Made by a program: the position numbers and the translations under genes. From RBG-16-34-14 sp963798865 (lineage in GTDB: Bacteria > Bacteroidota > Ignavibacteria > Ignavibacteriales > Ignavibacteriaceae), in the NCBI GenBank assembly GCA_963798865.1, contig CAWCVZ010000008.1, positions 31,856 through 95,855 on the forward strand: a DNA stretch of 64,000 nucleotides, written 5' to 3'. The notes beneath the pieces are model-generated. The model made no database searches and was not told the origin of the DNA. It saw only the letters and a list, made by a program, of their open reading frames with translations. This document shows positions 61,931 through 64,000 of this stretch, in pieces. Each line of letters opens with the position of its first letter. Positions within the stretch are counted from its first letter, which is position 1.

Positions 61931-63888
61931 CGGAGCCCAGGACGATTGGTGAACGTCAGAGCAAAAGGACGCCAAACAAAAAAAAAAAAAGGTTTCAAAA
62001 AAACGGATCGCTCGTGTTGATCCAGACCGGCGTGTTGGTCTGGGCGGAGTAGGCGTTGAAGGAATTGTCGCCACTGCAATGAAAATCTGCCCCCGTTGCT
62101 CACCACCGTCGCCGGTTGCCCGCCGTTGAGCAACTGCCCGGCGTTCCACGTCACCGTCCCTTGATTAATCAGGCTCAACGTGTCCAGAAACTTGTTCGCC
62201 GCCGTGTCTAACTGCAACTGACCACCAGGAAGAATGGTCAACTGGTTGACCAGAGCCCCCGAGTCCCCCACGACTACGTGCTGCTCACCCGATTGGACCC
62301 GACCAGCGTCGCGCCGTCCAAGGTCAGGTTGAAAACGGCGCCCGCGTTCTGGAAGTTCGGCCCAGCACCACGGTGCCGCCACTGTGCAGCAGTCCGGGAA
62401 TGATGTTGGTCCGCAGGATGAGCGTCGTGCCGTTGAACCGGTTGGTAAAGCCCGCGCCGGTGGCCACGCCGCCGGCGTCGTAATAGGTGCCGCTATTCAA
62501 ATCCAGGGCGGCTCCGGCCCGTGGCCGGTGAACTCGCCGCCCAGCGTGTCGTCGATACCGCCGCTGAACGCAACGTCCCGCTCTGCACGTCCACGACGCC
62601 CCGGGGGTGAAGGCCACATTGAAGTTGTTGATCTGGGAAACGCCCGCGCCGGCGCTCTTGCGCACCAGGCCGGTGTTGATCCAGACCGGCGAGTTGGACT
62701 GGGCGGAGTAGGCGTGAAGGAATTGTCTCCGGTCATCAACCACTGGCCCCCGTTGCTCACCACCGTCGCCGGTTGCCCGCCGTTGAGCAACTGCCCGGCG
62801 TTCCACGTCACCGTCCCTTGATTAATCAGGCTCAACGTGTCCAGAAACTTGTTCGCCGCCGTGTTGAACTGCAACTGACCACCAGGAAGAATGGTCAACT
62901 GGTTGACCAGGTCCCGAGTTGACCACGAACGTGCCGCTCACCCGATTGGACCCGACCAGCGTCGCGCCGTCCAAGGTCAGGTTCGTAATGGCGCCGCGTT
63001 CTGGAAGTTCGGGCCCAACACTTCGCCGCCGCCAGGCGCAGGAGCCGGGGATGATGTTGGTCCGCAGGATGAGGGTCCCGCCGTTGAACCGGTTGAAGCC
63101 CGCGCCGGTGGCCACGCCGCCGGCGTCGAATAGGTGCCGGTGATCCAAACCAGCGTCGACCCTGCCGAGGCGGTGAGCCGCCGCCCAGCATGCTGTTGTA
63201 CCGCCGTTGAAAGAAACGTCCCGCTCAGGACGTCAATCACGCCGCCGGGGCTGAAGGCCAGATTGAAGTTGTTGATCTGGTGATAAGCCGGCGCCGGCGC
63301 TCTTGCGCAGGAGGCCGGTGTTGATCCAGACCGTCAGTTGGGGGGACGGAGTAGGCGTTGAAGGAATACTCGCCGGTCACCAGACGCAGGCCCCCGTTGC
63401 TCATCACCGTCGTCGGTTCCCGCCGTTGAGCAACTGGCCGCCGTTCCAGTTCACCGTCCCCTGATTAAGCAGGCTCAACGTGTCCAAAAACTTGTTCGCC
63501 GCCGTGTTGAACTGCAACTGGCCGCCTGGGATTGGACGACCAGGGTGCCGCGCAAGGAACCGCTGCGCATGTCGAAAACACCATTTTGCTCGAACAGTGC
63601 CGGCAGCTGTGAACGAATTCGCCGGACTGCAAAGCCAGCGTCTGGGTTCCACTCGCGCCGCCAAGATTGAAGCGAGGCAATGGAGATAGTGCCGGTTGCA
63701 ATCGTGACAGTGTAAGTTCCGCCATTGGTGATGTTTGCAACGTCACCACCAGTCGGCACACCATTGGGCGACCAGTTAGCGGCGACGGACCAGTCGCCAC
63801 CAAGCGTGTTCGTCCAGTTACGATTTACGGCGTGAAGGTGTTGGATCGCAGCGATAAAAAACAAACAAATTGCAAGTCGGGTTTTCAT
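61916..63888 (-). CDS. Repeat-rich exported protein of a different, GC-rich organism (frameshifted, 3' incomplete)
   Basis: The frame starts at ATG 63888 with a signal peptide (RLAICLFFIAAIQHLHA) and the phrases WTNTLGGDWSVAANWSPNGV, PTGGDVANITNGGTYTVTI and, in another frame, FNLGGASGTQTLALQSGEF. Autotransporter-associated beta-strand proteins of Verrucomicrobia-type genomes begin this way. The rest is three long repeats with text such as INQGTVTWNAGQLLNGGQPA and FDTLSL..ANKFLDTLSL, broken by many frameshifts. The gene runs into the junction at about 61,910. Codon use and GC content differ completely from the first 61.9 kb. Confidence 0.7.
62016..63534. repeat. Tandem repeat of about 650 bp in the GC-rich tail
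   Basis: The phrase GTTGATCCAGACCG begins units at 62016, 62675 and 63320, spacing 659 and 645 bases. Within each unit GCCCGCCGTTGAGCAACTG and CAGGCTCAACGTGTCCA recur at the same offset. The third unit is partial and more diverged. These are coding repeats of the protein on the minus strand. Confidence 0.85.
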
Positions 63889-64000
63889 TTTGTCCTCTAA
63901 TTATTACTTACATGAGAACTAAATCAGAGTTGTCCCACAAAGTCACTTGCTTTCTGGCAGCTTCGCCATCGATGACCTGCTTATGTCGGGAACGCGACCC

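Noticed and set aside
61928..63900. Many overlapping open frames on both strands in the GC-rich tail
   Set aside because: High GC content makes spurious frames common. Only the minus-strand frame with signal peptide and repeats is supported.
1..64000. CRISPR arrays, tRNA and rRNA genes
   Set aside because: No short direct-repeat array with regular spacers, no tRNA cloverleaf or T-loop consensus and no rRNA core sequence was noticed on reading both strands.

Overview
The first 61.9 kb is AT-rich DNA that looks like a Bacteroidota-lineage genome of the Ignavibacteria/Chlorobi type. The grounds are short AT-rich intergenic regions, secreted proteins ending in a type IX secretion (T9SS) sorting domain with the NYPNPFNP signature, Por-type lipoproteins and LytTR/LuxR regulators. 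This placement is inferred from gene content, not from a marker gene. The last 2.1 kb (from about 61,910) is GC-rich, internally repetitive and unrelated in style, so the contig is probably chimeric there.

Layout. (1) 1-7,011, core genome: a PLP aminotransferase (5' end missing), nuoG-nuoH-nuoI of respiratory complex I, a T9SS-secreted protein and the start of comM. (2) 6,983-13,800, mobile region: comM is cut in the middle of its AAA+ domain by a large serine integrase, followed by a SymE-like protein, a VirD4/TraG-like ATPase, a PD-(D/E)XK nuclease, a DUF932 protein, a strong structured-RNA candidate and a LytTR regulator. (3) 13,870-29,700, secretion and signalling: two minus-strand clusters of surface proteins (beta-helix proteins with T9SS tails, an HExxH lipoprotein, a lytic transglycosylase-like protein, an RCC1-repeat lipoprotein) and a NarL-type two-component pair. 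A palindrome, TTAGTAC-NN-GTACTAA, recurs at four promoter regions here, mostly as pairs 30-31 bp apart, and looks like the binding site of that response regulator. (4) 29,700-34,100: a run of small accessory proteins (DUF3892 twice, DUF3761, Ada-like Cys motif, small zinc-binding types). (5) 34,237-38,410: an uncommon cluster of an AlaX-like editing domain, a GCS2-type carboxylate-amine ligase, an EgtC-like class II amidotransferase, a 2OG-Fe(II) oxygenase and a small carrier-like protein. It resembles a pathway that attaches and removes a gamma-glutamyl group. (6) 38,400-43,400: mixed accessory genes, a relic of pyruvate:ferredoxin oxidoreductase and a broken tyrosine recombinase. (7) 43,609-47,313: a His-Xaa-Ser peptide-modification system, hxsD-hxsB-hxsC-hxsA. 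(8) 47,300-51,600: a secreted nuclease and an SGNH hydrolase/beta-propeller plus MBOAT acyltransferase pair. (9) 52,482-61,914, defence island: a ubiquitin-like operon (Ubl, E2, JAB, E1, DUF6527), a HEPN-type protein, a nucleobase-type module (Gly-rich protein, PfkB-deoxyribosyltransferase fusion, QueC-like enzyme, HhH-GPD glycosylase-like protein), a LexA-like repressor, a DUF2188 protein, and a membrane protein with a TIR-like protein.

From about 27.9 kb, and densely from 42 kb to the right end, well-conserved genes are broken by single-base frameshifts, often at homopolymers, while every multi-exon-length gene in the first 27 kb is intact. I read most of these as uncorrected sequencing indels, so the joined reading frames given here are reconstructions by eye. 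No database search was possible; family names come from motif recognition.
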